Part shown: positions 50,845-62,080 of the stretch, one piece after another
Layout: each line of letters opens with the position of its first letter
How positions within the stretch are numbered: position 1 is the first letter of the stretch
Assembly (NCBI GenBank): GCA_905250075.1
Contig: CAJNOP010000022.1
Span: forward strand, 2,443,981 to 2,507,980
DNA: 64,000 nucleotides
Origin: Rotaria sp. Silwood1
Taxonomy: Eukaryota; Rotifera; Eurotatoria; Philodinida; Philodinidae
Reading direction: 5' to 3'
Position numbers and translations under genes: made by a program
Notes under the pieces: generated by a model
Seen by the model: only the letters and a program-made list of their open reading frames with translations
What the model was told of the DNA's origin: nothing
Databases searched by the model: none

Positions 50845-52711
50845 GACGAAGAAAGAACTAATAAGATGAGTATTAATGGCGAAAATAAATGTTTAATGAT
50901 GAGTGAATTATAATCATGAATGAATTATTGTAAATAACGAGAAACCAGTTATTATCGATTACAATAAGAACATAGATGATTGCTTGTCTTGTCACATGGG
51001 ATCATCCTTAGACAATCGCCACTCGAAATAGATATGGTATTGTCTATTATTTTTCTTCTTAATAGTACGCTAAATTCAAAAAACTTCAATTGATTGGAAT
51101 GGTATTTCCTGAAGGTGACATCAGGATGAATGACAGATTAGCACCAAAAATACTAAGTGAAGGAATAGATCGATCGCAAAGAGATAATTCTATACTGAAA
51201 ATTTCGAATCTCCATTGATGGAGATATCACTTTGGCATCTTTCTGTGCATTAGAAAGAAGAAAGAAATTATTTATAAAATTCTATCATGGAAATCGAATT
51301 ACTATATGACTATTAGGGAACATTTCATATGTTAGGAATTCGTCCATCCAAATTGAGTTGTAAACATTTCTTTTTATGTATGTTATAGTTAACAACTAGA
51401 CCATTAATTTATTTATGAACTTGCTTTAACTGATACTTAATTAATACTATGCGAAGCACGGCATTTCTATAGACAGTCTTATACGTATCAACCTGCATAG
51501 TTTGTTTTTTTTCTACCATAAAATCTGTATTTTGTGACGCGGTATTCTAGAGCACGACAAGTCAGTAGAAACTCGTTCGAACATTGGCAGAAAGGTCGAT
51601 CTTTCGAAATGCTATAAGCGTTTTCGAATTCTCAGTATGAGTTTTCGTTCAGCTTCAATAAGTTCTGCAAAATCAGTGGTTTGGATATTTTTGTCTCTAT
51701 CTTTTGTTCAGCGTATTTAAAAGTGGTTAGCTAATTACTGTTCTTATATTAATTGAAACTCTATTGTCGAAAACTGAGATCATTTCGCACCACGTCTATT
51801 CAGTCCGTTATAAGTTTTCTTTTGTTTTACTAGACATAAGCATCGAAAATCACGGTTTTCTGTGGCAATGATCTTGAGAATAGGGAATTAGAAAAAATAT
51901 ATATATATATAGACGATCTTGTACTATCGTATTCATGCATTGAAGAAGATAATAATTGTTTTAAAAGCCTAGTCTTATAGAAAACATTTTTCCGTACGAA
52001 GTCCTTCTCTTTAAAATCAAAATCAACTGTATTTCTTAAGCTGTTTTCCTTTTTTAAGCCATAAATAGCAAAAGTAAAAAGGCTTGTTGTAATTTTAGCA
52101 GCCAAGAGGATATGTATTTCATTAAACAAGAATATGTCAAAAGAAACTTAATATAGTACATTGTTCTAAACATTGTCTTCAATCCATGTAGAACTATGGT
52201 AAAATTTTTACTCTTGCCATTCATAACATAAAAAGGGTTTATAATTTAAGTTATATAATGCGTTTTGGTTTCAAATACAAGAGTTTCTTATGGGGAAAAG
52301 ATTTTTTACAAATCTATCTTGTTAAAACAACTTTTATTTTCTTCAATGAGTGAATATAAACAGTACAAGTATGTCTATCTGTGATTTATATATACATAGA
52401 AGATGAGTAAAACAATTTTTCAACGTAACATATTTATTTAGATAGAATATCTGATGCAATTTTTATTGCTCTTAATAATAATATATCGAACAATAAAATT
52501 AGCTAAACACCGTAGGAATTATGTAGAGTGCAAGTTATTCTATTGAATTACGTGTTATGACGAAAATTTCAACTTAGAACGGAAACAACCGTGTTCTATT
52601 GATAGAAATGAATCAACATGTCAACATTGTTTACTATCATGTAAAGTACGAAAATCTGTTAAACCCATTTTTCTGCGTACTACTAGTTAATCATTAACGA
52701 ACAGTTGTTTT
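50845..52711. other. spacer without recognised genes
   Basis: AT-rich. The minus-strand ORF at 51830-52129 shows no domain or splice partner. I see nothing else to support. Confidence 0.5.
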
Positions 52712-52945
52712 TTGAGTTATTTTGGACAATATGGTAAAGTTTTATGATGCGCTGTAGCCAGAGATCGAAGGTAATAATACATCTTGTTTATGCATTTGTG
52801 ATTATTTAATGATAAAGACTTTGTTGATAGAATTATACAAGATAAATCACATAATAATGACGGTATAGCATTAGAAATACAAAATGCAAAAGATCTCATA
52901 CGTATCTATCGACAGTCGTTATCAAGATCGTCGAGGTGAAGATAT
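52712..52945 (+). pseudogene. RRM-domain (hnRNP A/B-like) pseudogene fragment
   Basis: In one frame the segment reads YFGQYGKVL, a stop, then CAVARDRR, two more stops, and after a disturbed patch FNDKDFVDRIIQDKSHNN and GIALEIQNAKD. Order and spacing match the second half of an RNA-recognition motif of the hnRNP A/B or Musashi type (YFxQYGxV...RDR...F.D.D.V..I...K.H...G...E...A). The RNP1 region is frameshifted and several stops are present, so it is dead. No introns are visible within the piece, which could suggest a processed copy, but it is too short to tell. Confidence 0.5.
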
Positions 52946-55229
52946 GTAGCAATTAAGACAAGATATTAGATGATAAATATCGACGTTATGATCAGTTAAA
53001 ACTTGAGTATACTTATTTACGTTGTGATACAGTACATTTAACCGTTTACTCTCCATAAGTCGTCTAAAAGACTCACTAGTAAAACAACTAATCAAACAAA
53101 TTATTTTTGTCTTCAGTAGATCAATAATATAATCAAATCGGCCAGATGAGTTTCTTTGTATGCACGTTGATTTGACAATTCCAGTTACCATCGAGAAGTT
53201 GCAACATGAATATTGTTTTTAATCTTTTGCAAGTAGCTTGTTGATTTCGCAAAAATGAAATGTATGCTTTTGAATTCCAAAATATAAATAAGGAGAAAAA
53301 ATTAACACAAAAAAAAAATTTTCTTTTTTTCTTTACAACATATGTGCTTCTAAAACAAATTTCTACGTGCATTAAGTCTATTTTTTTCGAAATGATTAAA
53401 TCATCAAGTAAATGATACAATTAATCATTGATTCGTTTTTCTTCAATTTAGAATATGATAAGATTTAAAATAATTAGAGTGTAAGTATGGATATGATTTG
53501 GGATATTTCTTGTGCGACAATGACACCCACATCCGCTCACCCACACTTATGCTAAAAATTTATATAACAACAAATGACGCTCGGATTAATGAATAACAGT
53601 AATCTCTTTACTTATCTATGCGTAAATATTAACAAGTATTGCGATTAGGCGAGAGGTTTTAAAACTATTTTTCATGTCATTATCAACCAATAGCAAGTCA
53701 AGTCGCCATTTTATGTCGTACAATTTTAACACATGTAAAAAATGTAAACGAATTTGATTCAATAGCAGTAACTTTCGATGATATTTATTGGGTAGCATAT
53801 CATCAACATAAGTATTTCTCGTAAGTGACAAAAGGCAATTTAAAAAGATGAGGCTCTTTTTCTAGTAATTTCATAATCGTCTCTTTTGTAAGTCGTATAT
53901 CTTAGAAACAGAGCAAGAATACAAAATTATTTTTGCCAAATCGATAGCTTAGAAACTTCTCTACATACAGTGTATAAGGAGTTTCTAGATACTACGTGTT
54001 CTGCATTTTCTGCAATGTTCCTATATATGGCAATTCCAGTTGCCAATGAAGGTAAAGGGCTAACACCTACATTAGTTTATTACATAGTTTTTTTCTCTTC
54101 CGTACCTTTCACTTTTCACCGAGCGAATGATCATCAACTGAATTACTATTTTAATTTATATAGTAAATCTATATCTAAATGCCTTTGTTGAAATTTTGAA
54201 AAAAAAATTATTTTGTTTCTTTATTCTACTTGAATAAAACGTTTCAACACATATGGTCACTATACATACAATTCATATGACCATCGATGCGATAACTTGA
54301 TTAACTATCCTAACTCAAATTCAGTCATTGTTGGTATTCTGTTACTTTAGTAGAGTTTAAAGAAATTAATGTACTAATAAAAAGAATGGCAAATATATAT
54401 ATACTATCTAAAGATTTTTTTATTCAATTCATTATTTGTTCAGGTATATTATCGCCGAAAAATTTAAGAACATCCTATTGTTTCTTTATTTTTTCGTATT
54501 ATCAATCGTTTGTAATCGGAGAACTAAACGAAACGGATCAAAATAATTATTTGTTTTTCTTATTTTGGGATTTTATATAAACATTTACAAAATAAAAAAT
54601 GCGCTTCGCATTAGTTTTTGGATTGAAATCAATAATAAAAAAAGTGAACCAACTTAAATGTATTTGAGTCTAATTGAGTCTGAGCTGAAACTACATATTG
54701 AAGATAACCACTCAATCTGAGTTTTCTTTAAAAAGAAAACATGACTTAATTAGGAAGCCATTATTTTTATGAATCCAACAATTTCGACCAATGATTAACT
54801 TGTTTCCGACAAGAAAATATGTGTCAATCTAGGTGTGGATGAAGAGAAAACTCAAATCTACACCCACACTCTCCTTATATTCTTCTTAGAAACCTTGTTC
54901 TCTAATTGAATCACTATTCAGATTCTTTTTAACGCTTATGACAGCATAAAAACATAAAAATAAACTTTGTTGAATAATTTTAGTACTCACTGTATTTCGA
55001 TAAAGTTTATTGAAATGTCGAAAACAACATACGGAAACATTCAATATTTGATACAAAAAAGAATAACTCGAAAGAGAAAACAAACACAACGTATAAATAC
55101 AAATAAAAAAAGATAAAGTCCTTTTTTGTTTTTAATCCTTGTCACTGTGCAAAAGACAATAAAATATCTGACATAAATATATAGTTTTTTAAACTCAAAA
55201 CTCGAATTGATAACTATAATATTTTATTA
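52946..55229. other. spacer with possible decayed coding patches
   Basis: A plus-strand patch at about 53692-53832 and a minus-strand ORF at 52922-53191 have gene-like codon choice but no recognisable domain or splice partners. They may belong to the same degraded region as the RRM fragment. Otherwise nothing. Confidence 0.35.
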
Positions 55230-58200
55230 TCATGCATAAGGATTAGTTTTCTGTCGTGGTTTAATCTTTTCTGATTGTATCCATTGTGCTTCTTCATTCA
55301 TATAATCATCAAAATTATTAAAAAAATATAAAATACGATCATTACGAACAAATTTATATTCCCTAAAGAACAAGAACAACATGAATTTATAAAAAAAAAA
55401 ACAAATCTTCTTTCAAACCATTTTCGACAATAACGAAGTTTATGTAATATTGTAAATTGTTGCCATCGTTTCCAAAAATTAATTATTCGATCATCTTGTA
55501 AATAATCTGAATTACCAATATGAACAAATGTTAAATCAGATAAAATTAAACCACTTGAAAAAGAAAATATACTTAAAAATCATTTTCAATACTTATTTTA
55601 TTAATGACTTACATATAAGGAATACATGGTTGACCAACTGATGCATTTAATGCTTCACGATAATTTTTAAATGAACCAGTACTATCAATAAGTCCAGTAT
55701 GTTCAGAAACAGCCTAGAATAAGTTTTCAAATAAATCAATAAATGTATAAATAGTTGAAGTCTTACATCAATGATAGTTTTTGACCAATTTAATCGTTTT
55801 AATGGTCCACAATCGAGTGCCGAAAGTATAGCCAAATACGAATTAAAATTATTTAATCGTCGTAAATGCTGTTTGACAAAAAGAAAAGTTTTTTGAAAAT
55901 TAAAAATATGGTAAAAGAAAAAAAAAATTACTTTTAAAATTTTAAGAAATTTTTCAAAATAATTTTCACGTTGTCGTTGAGAATTTCGTTCAAGTATACG
56001 AGATCGTACCCTACATAAGTAAAAAACAAAAGTATATTTTCTTATAAAAATTTCATATAACCTAATTACCAATAAGATATATTATTAAAATGAACAGTGA
56101 ATGCTGCTAAATTTGGTGAATATTCTTCTCCTTTTTCAATGGACATATATAAAATTTCAGATAATTGAATTTTAAGAAATAATTCCGAATCAAGTAATGT
56201 TAATTGTTCACTTATATCAATTGAATGAAAATCAAGTAATGTGGCTCGTTTTGATGAAATTGAATTTTGAATAAGAACAACATCTTGTTGAGAGTGTTCA
56301 GAATTTGATTGAAATTTAGTAAAACGTTCAAGTGATTTTCGTCTCAATACTTTACCCAATTGAAGTTCACCACGACGAATTAAAGTTGTAACAAAATGTG
56401 AAATATTTTTTATTAGATTTTCAGATAATTCATTACTAAAAGAGAAAAAAGTTATCAACAAGTGAGCGTTTAATGATTGATAATCAACTGACGACAGAAT
56501 TATCCAAAATGATTCATTAGTTTTGAATTCATAGTGTTTTTCCAAAAGCATAGATCCAGCACTAGTAAAAAGAATTTCTAGATTAGAATAATCCTAAGAA
56601 GAATCGAGCATAAAGACCTTGTCTACTGACGTTATGAAAATTTTTTTGAATTTTCACCTCAAAGAACATCTTATATGTTTTAGTTGAAACGATGCCTTCC
56701 TTCTTGAAATATTCACTGTTTAACAATTCTGAATTTTTCTCACTATTTTTGAAATATAATTGATCTCTATATATTCAATATTTTCAAAAGAAACAAGAAA
56801 TTGTTATGACTGAAAGATTTGGAACATATTTAAAATGATCAAATTTACTGATGGGCAAACTTTCGAGTCAAAAAATTCTTTGTTCAACTTTCCCACGAAT
56901 ATCATGTCCTATGGTAGGAATCTGGCAAAGCTATTGTAAGTCTCTTCATAGAGAAGATCTATGTACCTAAGCTCTGTAAAGGTCGTTCCATTCTGCAAGT
57001 TCTATATATACGTCCACACCATGATCTCATGAACTATAAATTATGACGGATGTTTTCCTCTTCATTGAATGGAACTTATAGCCGATCAAGTTGGATCTGC
57101 AAATTTTGCTGTCAACAGGGTCTGAAAAGTTTGGACCCAACAAACTCTAGTGAATATTGAGTTGTCACTTATCTAACTCATTAAATTCATGTGAAAGACA
57201 GTCGCAGAGATTTCTCAAAAATTTAATCTTTTTTCTGAAATACTTTAGTCAAATAATGTTTTGCTACAATAATCAAATTTACTTAGGAATTGTTAATATT
57301 CCTCAAGATTTATATCTATTAAATAATAGGAAGCTGTTATAGCTAAGATAATATTCTCGTCACTTCAATAGTTCAAAGGATCTATGTAAAATTTAAAAAC
57401 GATACAAAATATCATCTCTAAATTTATTCATTACAACTAATTCAATTGTTGAAATACGTAATATTTCATACTCGATTTCATCAATAACACGAATAAGAAG
57501 TGAAAATGCATATCGAGCAATTTTTTTCTTGTTGTCAAATTGATCAAAGTATGTATAACGTTGAATAAGCTTTTCAACCAGATCACTCGGAGAAACAAAT
57601 GTACGATATGTTGTTAAAAATGCTTCTTGATAGAGAAAATCTAAATAAATGAAAAAAAACATAATGTGATATAAACATTGACAGTATTTGATAGATTACC
57701 TTTTTTATCGGGTGATGTTGCTCGAATAATCAATGCATCAATAGAACCACCACGTAATGGAGGATCTTCATTCTATTAGTTTTTAAAAAGATATTCAAAA
57801 GAAAGTTATTAAAAAAATTCTTTTTACCAAATTAAAAACAAGTAAATGAGATACACTCTCAAGAAATAAGTCGTTAGTATATTGATTTTTTTCATTACAA
57901 ACATTATCATCATGTATATTTAAATGATCTATTGATATACTATCTTTAGACTAAAGTTTAAAAAAAATAAATACGGATTGCTTGATTTAGAAAACAAAAT
58001 TAATTTTTTTTACAGATTTGTAATGAACATTTTTCATTATTCCTTCTTTATTTTTCAAACATTCATCACTATTTGAAAAGATTTGTGAATGTGGAAAGTG
58101 TTGATGAATTTGTTCAAATAAATCTTCAAAACGGCGTTGTGATGCAGAAATAAAACATCTTTCACGAAGAAATAATTCAGCTTCATTTTGATCATATCGA

Positions 58201-59715
58201 TCGAATAGAGACATATATGCTCGAGCTAAAAATCAAATAAAAGAAAACATTTTTTAAAGTTTCAATCATATGTTTATCGAGATCTTATTGACTAGTTCGT
58301 AATTAGATAATAACAGCAACATTCATATTTAATATTCTATTCGAAAATAATTGTGTCTCAATTTGACATCAATAATTATTTAGCTGTTTATGCATAACTG
58401 TCAAAATCATTTGATAGAATTTCTTCTTCCGTTTCCGATTTCACACTGTTGTTATAATTTTTTTGCGCTGTTATGTTTCCTGTTTTGTTTTATCAACAAA
58501 TAAGATTACCTATTTGTCGCTTCGGTGGCAATGGTGGTGGATCATTTGCTGTATTTGTCCTTGGATGTTCCTTATTGTCAACAAACATATTTTGTTGACT
58601 TATAGAATTGTTTTCAAATGGATATTTTGTTTCACATAAAACATCAATACTATTTTGACGACGTGGTGATATAGACGAGTGATTTTGTTGAGGTATATAA
58701 TCGATTGATGGTGAACGAATTGTTGTTTTTGTACGTAAAGCATCATCAAGTTCACGAGTATATCTTTCAACAATTTGATTAATATCGTCAACAATTAATT
58801 GAATACATTCATCATTATTTTGTTCTTGTGATGATGGAAATAGTAAAGAATTTGGACTAGCTGTATTATGAGATTGATTAGATAGGATTGAAGCTGATGA
58901 ACTCACAGAACGTTTTTCTCGTTTTATAGGAAGAGTTGAAACGAAATTATCGATACAACTATTAGAGAAAAACAAGTATTAGTTAAAACAATACTGATTA
59001 TTTTTATATTATTTACTTGTTGATTGAATGAAAACTTTGAAATGAATCTGAACGTGTTTGTATCGATGATGTAATACAAATCTACAAGATAAATGAATAC
59101 ATATCAACGAATTTTTCATAATCTTACTTGAACAGCCTGCAGAAGATCTTTTGCAATTGTTTGATATCTATCATCAGCGGTTGTTTTTGAAAAAACTACC
59201 CTATCCGACCATTCAATTAGATCAGCTAATAAAGAATAAACATCAGTAAGAAGATTTGTTCTACAAGAAAAAGATATATCATACGAAAAGAAGAATTTAT
59301 GAAATAATTTCATACCGAAATGATTCTGATTGATGTTCAAATATTCCTTTTAATATATAATCAATATCAAAAATGTTTTCAATTAATGATGTTATAATAT
59401 TCGCTAATATTTCAAGTTTATTATGTGTTAAAACTTGATCAAGATAACTTAATGATTTATAAACTTCTTTTTCGCATTTATGTAATCGTTCATAAAATGT
59501 TTGAGATGTCTATTGAAAAGAAAATAAACAAAATCATTGTTTATGTTATCTTAACATACCGATAATGAATCATTACTAATCATAGAGTTTCGATCAATTT
59601 TTTGACTTGAACGACTACTATTTCTAGGATATCCATTTGTTGCATCATTTTTGATATTATGACGATTAACAATATCTCCAATAACACGACGAAATGAATG
59701 TCGAGAAACAGGCAT
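55230..59715 (-). CDS. RAPGEF1: Rap guanine nucleotide exchange factor 1 (C3G), 15 exons
   Basis: Activates Rap1/R-Ras downstream of Crk adaptors. Exons: 59560-59715, 59316-59509, 59128-59260, 59017-59081, 58510-58958, 58014-58225, 57828-57950, 57700-57772, 57406-57640, 56070-56435, 55932-56010, 55767-55868, 55613-55713, 55419-55553, 55230-55362; phases agree, 851 residues. A helical N-terminal part is followed by the Crk-SH3 ligand PPPLPPKRQ (about 322-330). RasGEF-N begins with GGSIDALIIRATS and has EAFLTTYRTFVSPSDLVEKL. The CDC25 catalytic domain (about 610-830) shows DFHSIDISEQLTLLDSELF, HFNNISYWVRS, LRRLNNFNSYLAILSALD, GLILSDLTFVHIGN and the end block RNDRILYFFNNF...IKPR. Vertebrate C3G has several proline motifs; here I see one strong one. 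Intron 56436-57405 is about 970 nt, the rest small. AATAAA comes almost directly after the stop. Confidence 0.95.
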
Positions 59716-61205
59716 TATTTTTTACTTTGATAACTAAAAAAAATTCTTTGGTATTTTATCACTATTAATATATAAGAAAGAGGTACTTATTTAATCTCGA
59801 ATAGATTCGAGTGATGCTGACAGAAATGTATAGAATTATAGTCAATGCTCATATAAGCAGGTCAATGACGTGAGTTAGTTCTAGCTCTAGAACAAAAAAT
59901 AACATTGCTTCTCGCCAATACCGATCAATCATCATCATAGTCGTCGTCGGCTTTTCTTTCGTCGTATGCTGTATAGTAATAGTAGTAGTGCACACGACCG
60001 GTCGCTGAACGGAATCATTGTCTGGCATCTATCATTATCTAGAGAAGTTGATAGAGAGAAACAGAATGAAAAAGAAGGAAAAAAAGAATAGTGTAACATA
60101 TTTTCCATCTGTTATGATGTGCGAGAAGCAATAAATAAAAGTGCATAGTATTGCTATTCAATCTATTAGATGAATAGAAAGATGATGCGATGACAGGTTT
60201 TTCTTGCCCAAAATAGGATATTCTCTTGTCTACCTATTAAGGATAATGTCAGATCTTATTCTTGATGGCATATTATTGATAGAATAATATTGACTGACAA
60301 TCAAAAGTAACATGTCAATATGTGATCATCACAATATACGTTTTTTTTTTGTTATTGAATTAAAAAAAAGAAGGAAGCGTGATATGTCATTAATTTGATT
60401 GATTTGAAAATTTTAGCCACGGATGACATAGATCTCTATGTTCGTGACAGAGAACATAATTCAATTATAGACAGATTCAATTAGATGAATATAGATTGCT
60501 TTGAACGGAAAACAGTTTGTCAGTTCTAAGAATCAAAATAAATTCACAATAATGCAATATATTAATATAAATTCATTAGAGCAACTATTGTTGTAATTAT
60601 TATATGTAGCATAAATGTTTTATTAGCATTTTTTCGAATCCATCAATTTTATAGAACAGTAGATTCAAAAGATCCAAATCAAGAAAATTGATGTGTTTTC
60701 AGTAACCAAAATGTACTCATTTCTATCGCTGTCTTTGCATAATTATTCATAGCTGTCAATAAACTCATTTGTTTGACATAGTATTCATGAGAACATATTG
60801 AAATATAAATATATTTGTAAAATACCTATTATATTAATATGAGAATAAAGCGAAAAAAAAAATATATTAATAGTTTTATTTCAAAATCAATTGAAAATCT
60901 AAATAAACATCAACTTATAAATATTGAGAAGATAAATAAATAAAACTACTTCTCTTATTAGAAAAAAACAGTTCTTATCTTCCTCGACGAACTCGCGTAC
61001 CTTGTTTTCTCTTTCGACTTTTTTTTTTATTAGTCGTTTTTTGTCAAATGTATTCATTCATACCTTCACTTCCACTACGAACAGACAAAAGAAAAACTTA
61101 ACACACAATCACCAGATTACTTTTTTTTTCTTTCTGTTCTAATTTTTTTAAAAATATAGATATTCACTCATATACATAAATATACAAAAGATAGAAAGAA
61201 ATCGA
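59716..61205. other. RAPGEF1 upstream / ADO downstream spacer
   Basis: No coding exon or inverted repeat that I can support. The RAPGEF1 promoter is presumably near 59720-60100, where the sequence is locally less AT-rich (for example CGTCGTCGG). Confidence 0.5.
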
Positions 61206-61964
61206 TCACAAAGATATTGGTGGGCCTGTATATTGAAGTGATTCTGTATAATATTCATCGTCCGATATTCTTTTTAAAATATAATTTCTTTCGTTTTCAT
61301 TAAAGTCTGTTGTAGATTGTGATGATGATGGTGTTGGTTCTGGTTTAGCAATATAACATGTGCAATCATTTTCATTTGAATATGGTGGACTAAGGATATC
61401 CAGAAAAGCACAATGATCATTATTAATTGCATATATTTCATGAATATTTAATTTATTTGGATATAGAACAGCTGTTTCTGATTGTGAATTAATTGATGTT
61501 GATATATGCTTACTACAAATACGTTCATTTTCATTTTTTTCAAATAGAACATTGTAGGCATTTAAATGACCATGACCATCAAGAACTTTAATTAAACCAA
61601 ACATACGTGGATGATCATGTAATGGCATACGATGATGTGATTTTATAATAAATATTCCGACTGATATAATACTATCTTCATATAATTTAATGTAAAAAAC
61701 AGGTGCATTGGAATTTAAAAATTTTTCTAAATTTTTTTGATCAATAGAATTTAATGATTGAGAATTTTTAATATTATCAAATAATGTAAAATTTAAATCA
61801 TATTTTGTTATTCGATTCATTGAACGTCGAAGTGAATCAATACAATCATTTGAATCATAATTATGATCATTATTTGATAATATCATTGAAAATGTTTGTT
61901 TAGCTTGTCTTATTAATGTTAATATACGTGGTGAAGATGTTTGCATATCTGAAATAATCATCAT
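61206..61964 (-). CDS. ADO: 2-aminoethanethiol (cysteamine/N-terminal cysteine) dioxygenase
   Basis: Non-heme iron thiol dioxygenase of the ADO/plant cysteine oxidase family, which oxidises cysteamine and N-terminal cysteines for oxygen-dependent protein turnover. One open frame of 252 codons, the usual family length, with a cupin core. The three iron ligands are H116 and H118 in MPLHDHPRMFGLIKVLDG and H175 in KLNIHEIYAI. The late family block AFLDILSPPYSNENDC is present, followed by CTCY where vertebrate ADO has a cysteine and tyrosine reported to cross-link. The N-terminus RILTLIRQAKQTF matches the vertebrate start region. The start may instead be the ATG at 61946, because TTATTTCAG just before it looks like a splice acceptor (5' UTR intron). 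Confidence 0.93.
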   Translation of the reverse strand: MMIISDMQTSSPRILTLIRQAKQTFSMILSNNDHNYDSNDCIDSLRRSMNRITKYDLNFTLFDNIKNSQSLNSIDQKNLEKFLNSNAPVFYIKLYEDSIISVGIFIIKSHHRMPLHDHPRMFGLIKVLDGHGHLNAYNVLFEKNENERICSKHISTSINSQSETAVLYPNKLNIHEIYAINNDHCAFLDILSPPYSNENDCTCYIAKPEPTPSSSQSTTDFNENERNYILKRISDDEYYTESLQYTGPPISL

Positions 61965-62080
61965 GTGAGAAAGTTTAGAAGATCTTTATTTTGTTTTTAT
62001 TAGAAAAAAGAAAAAAAATGAACAGGACTAATCAGTATATACAGAACAAAAAAAATGTCTGAATCTTTCTTTTTTCTTGT

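Noticed and set aside
53505..53550. TGTGGG-type motifs (also near 37890 and 54860) resembling the telomere repeat reported for bdelloids
   Set aside because: Only one or two units at each site; no array, so no case for interstitial telomere sequence.
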